Of a stretch of DNA of 64,000 nucleotides, positions 61,178 to 64,000 are shown one piece after another. This DNA is from Schistosoma haematobium. Lineage: Eukaryota; Platyhelminthes; Trematoda; Strigeidida; Schistosomatidae. The translations under genes and the position numbers were made by a program. The notes under the pieces were generated by a model that saw nothing but the letters and a program-made list of their open reading frames with translations, made no database searches and was not told the origin of the DNA. Within the stretch, counting starts at the first letter, position 1. Every line of letters begins with the position of its first letter. Location of the stretch: positions 10,468,287 to 10,532,286 of the forward strand of contig NC_067195.1 in assembly GCF_000699445.3 (NCBI RefSeq). The letters are read 5' to 3'.

Positions 61178-62135
61178 TTATTTCCTTGACTAGGAGAAAG
61201 CGTCTGATAGCGTGGACAGAAGAACCATATGAAACCTTCCTCGAAACTATGGTGTACCTGAGAAAATCGTCAGCATCATCCGGAATTCGTACGTGCATAG
61301 TCATGCATGGAGGCAAGCTAACAGATACATTTCAAGTGAGGACAGGAATCAGATTAGGCTGCTTATTCTCATCCATTCTCTTTCTTCTGGTAGTTTACTT
61401 GAAAGCAGTTAGTGTAACAGTAGCCTCTACATCTGCAGGCCTCAAAATACAAAAGGGAAAAAACAAGATTCTCAAATTCAACACAGAGAACACCAATCCA
61501 ATCACACTTAGTGGACAAAGTTTGGAAGAGGTGGAGTCATTCGTGCATTTGGTTAGCATCGTCGATCAACGTGGGGGGTCTGGTGCTGACGTAAATGCAG
61601 GGATTGGCAAGGCAAGGGCAGCATTCCTACAATTGAAGAACGTATGGAACTCAAAACAACTGTCAACAAATATCAAAGTCAGAATCCTCAATACAAACGT
61701 CAAGACAGTTCTACTGTACGGAGCTGAAACGTGATGAACTATTACAACGACCATCAGAAATGTGCAAGTCTTTATAAACAGTTGTCTATGTAAGATACTC
61801 AACATCCGTTTGTTGGATACCATCAGCAACAGCCTATTGTATGAGATGACAAACCAGCTTCCAGCTGAACAGGAAATTAGGAAAATACTTTGAGAGTGAA
61901 AATCACCAAACTGGATCACGAGGCAAACCCTAACTTGGATTCCTGAACGGAGAAGGAAAACAGGCAAACGAAAAAAACATATTGTGTAGAGGGTTGGAAG
62001 CACTCATCAAAAGAATGAGTCTCAACTGGAAAGAACTGGAAAGGATTGCCCATAACAGAGTTGGATATAGAATGGCGATGGGAGGCCTATGTTCCTTCAC
62101 AAGGGGTATCAGGCGTTAGTAGACGATTAAGTAAT
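61178..62135 (+). mobile_element. Old RTE-like retrotransposon 3' fragment
   Basis: Plus strand. It begins in the EKASDSVDRRT block, continues NYGVPEKIVSIIRNSY, loses the FADD region by deletion, and picks up again at ASTSAGLKIQKGKNKILKFNT, the VSIVDQRGGS block and LLYGAET, where a stop ends the 182-codon frame. The C-terminal block and TAGT-type tail follow with further breaks. It keeps a less altered version of the family than copies 1-4. Confidence 0.85.
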
Positions 62136-62651
62136 TAGAGTTGGATTCATACATTGAATGTTTGTCATTGTTACAAATACGACAAATTAGTTCACTGTCA
62201 AAATGTGATGTTCATATTAGCATTGGAATTCACTAAACCATTACAGTATACTTATGTCGCATAATGTTTTCATAACAAGATGAATATAATCATCAAACAA
62301 ATAGTCACATTACTTCATATTCAGCAACAATATGTTCATGTATCAAAACACCAAATATCATGTAATCATGATTGAAAATACAAACATTCATTTTATGAAT
62401 TCATTTACTAATTTAATAATATACCGACAAGAACACTGACTAGGTGACGAAGACATTCAACATTTAATACTACTAGTACCTAATTATCTTACATTTCTTA
62501 GTTATCTTTATATTTCAAAATTACATATAATGTTATTTACATGTGTAATCCCAAGCATTATGTAACCGAACTTATTCGATAAACTAAACTTCATATACAT
62601 TATTCTACAATAATGATTCAAATACTATTCTCTATTCAATTGAATATTATA

Positions 62652-62842
62652 TTGAGACTGATAGGTCCTGAGTTCGAATCTCGCGGGGTGCGGGATCGTG
62701 GACGCGCATTGCTGAGGAGTCTCATACTGGGACGAAACGGCCGTCCAGTGCTTCCAGGTTTTCCATGGTGGTCTAGCTTCAATTGACTCATGATTTCAAT
62801 CTGTGAAATTTCTAAAATCTCCACAAACCCATTCTGATATTA
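62652..62842 (+). mobile_element. HH-SINE copy with fully intact hammerhead
   Basis: Starts just before the B box (GAGTTCGAATC) and runs to the tail CCCATTCTGATAT. Everything a type I hammerhead needs is present: stem I GCATTG/CAGTGC (62706-62711 with 62746-62751, one G-U pair), CTGAGGA 62712-62718, a 5 bp stem II at 62719-62733, GAA 62734-62736, palindromic ACGGCCGT 62737-62744 and cleavage C at 62745. Predicted cut: after 62745. It lacks its own A box and leader. Confidence 0.9.
62706..62751 (+). ncRNA. Type I hammerhead ribozyme (predicted active)
   Basis: Best ribozyme in the window; all conserved core positions match the hammerhead consensus and all three stems can form. Stem III is an 8-base palindrome without a loop, as in Smα, so it may work best as a dimer. 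Cleavage activity is predicted, not shown. Confidence 0.8.
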
Positions 62843-63383
62843 TATTAAATGTATGTATTTGTTGACTGATAAACAATTCGACAAGAAATAAATCAGGTTC
62901 ACATTTATTTTCTTGTTTCTTTTGAAGTTTAAAAAATCGATTTTAATGTTCTGTTTTACACGATCATTACAATCTATTCATAATTATTCATTCTGAATTA
63001 TAAGAATAGATATTTACAGTACTGTGTTTATAGTTTTCCTTGACAAATATACGGATATTCATGAAAAGAAAACATGTTATTTTTTTCAGTTATGTAAATA
63101 GAAATCGTTTTAGTAGGAAAAAACATGTAAACAAACAACAAATACACATTTCTGTCAAAAAAAACAATAACAATACAATACATTAAGTGAATATCATTCT
63201 GATACATATAATGAATGAATAACTATAACCTTCATCATTCCTATTTTACTGGGATTGTATTAGATGGAATGTTGGAAATATGAGTCATTATGGAGGTTTG
63301 CAGTACAGGTATATGCATTTAATGTTATCAAATTCACATAGTTTGATGATTTAGTATTAAAACTTAACATTTTCTTTTTTGAT

Positions 63384-63535
63384 TGCAATCATGAACCGAT
63401 TGATGTTAGACCATCAATGAAGACCTGGAAGCACTGGACGGCCGTTTCGTCCTATTGTGAGACTCCTCAGCGGTGCGCATCCACCATCACGCTTGCGGGA
63501 TTCGAACCCAGGACCTACAGTCTCACGCATATATT
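63384..63535 (-). mobile_element. HH-SINE copy with intact ribozyme core
   Basis: Minus strand from the B box (GGGTTCGAATCCC) to the tail variant with CAATCGGTTCATGATTGC. Ribozyme: stem I GCACCG/CAGTGC with one mismatch, CTGAGGA (63464-63470), stem II (63449-63463), GAA (63446-63448), ACGGCCGT and C at 63437. The core is intact. Bases 63536-64000 show nothing. Confidence 0.85.
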
Positions 63536-64000
63536 CTATATATTCTACTCATTTTTTACTGAATTACATTTCAGATAATTTTATCTTAAGATTGATCTTG
63601 TTTCGGCAACGTCCATATGTTTTCACAGTCCATTCATTCATATCAAATCGATGAATTCCTCTAAGTTTCAGTCACAAATTGTAATATGTGAAGTGTAATA
63701 TTTCTGTACTAGAAAGCAATCTTCCTGTGACACAGTCTGCTGTCTCATTTATAATGAATGTTATAGAATGGAGATTAGTAAACGTCAAAATTCTACCTTC
63801 ATTCTCGATTAGGACTATTGCTTTAAAATAATACTGTCACAACTATTCTATCATCTGTCACTCTCAATAGGTTTTGCAGTTGACTTTAGTCTGTCACATA
63901 ATTTACCATGTAGCTATACAAGTCCTCATGAAACAAAGTCGTTAACATTTGTAGATCGATTGAATTGTGTCGAAAAGAAACTATGTTGCAGTCCATTTTC

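Overview
The window is AT-rich animal DNA, almost certainly from a blood fluke (genus Schistosoma). Three things point there: several copies of the schistosome Smα element with its hammerhead ribozyme; 3' ends of RTE-type non-LTR retrotransposons whose reverse transcriptase text matches the well-known schistosome 'endonuclease-reverse transcriptase' family; and a Penelope-like GIY-YIG nuclease fragment. There is no bacterial or viral gene organisation. Most of the sequence is intergenic or intronic DNA loaded with dead, truncated and chimeric mobile elements.

Only one host gene can be argued for. Three plus-strand exons at 25730-25985, 28756-29231 and 54553-54769 have compatible splice phases (1, 0, 1) and join into 316 open codons of an unrecognised protein with an N-terminal membrane segment and an Asn/Ser/Asp-rich body. 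If they belong together, introns of 2.8 kb and 25.3 kb hold most of the repeats in the middle of the window.

The repeat layer has these parts. (1) A tRNA-headed SINE, here called HH-SINE, with more than 20 copies spread from 0.5 kb to 63.5 kb. It carries a complete type I hammerhead ribozyme between its tRNA-like head and its 3' tail. (2) Smα-type copies at 14.97, 19.0, 22.6, 26.2, 35.8, 44, 46 and 50.8 kb. (3) Two further tRNA-headed families at 4.4 and 20.3 kb with decayed hammerhead-like cores. (4) RTE-like 3' fragments at 5.1, 18.2, 21, 35.2, 42, 46.3, 47.5, 59.5 and 61.2 kb, and a second reverse transcriptase family at 9.7-10.5 kb. (5) A solo LTR with target-site duplication at 27.3 kb and a relative at 40.4 kb. 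(6) An unclassified 0.5 kb repeat at 30.4, 48.5 and 57.7 kb. (7) A hairpin-bearing inverted-repeat family at 2.4, 49.3 and 56.3 kb. (8) Microsatellites, the largest a 130 bp ATCT tract at 34.1 kb.

The most interesting signal is the ribozyme-SINE system. Several families with unrelated heads share one plan: pol III-type A and B boxes, then CTGANGA, a short stem II, GAA, a self-complementary stem III and a cleavage site. Two loci keep HH-SINE as head-to-tail dimers with ribozyme-to-ribozyme units of about 0.40-0.41 kb. Several truncated or rearranged copies break at, or within a few bases of, the predicted cleavage position, and many copies occur as inverted pairs. This suggests that self-cleaved, possibly circular or dimeric RNAs are the templates for insertion, as in retrozymes. 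The HH-SINE may already be catalogued in schistosome repeat libraries; that cannot be checked here.
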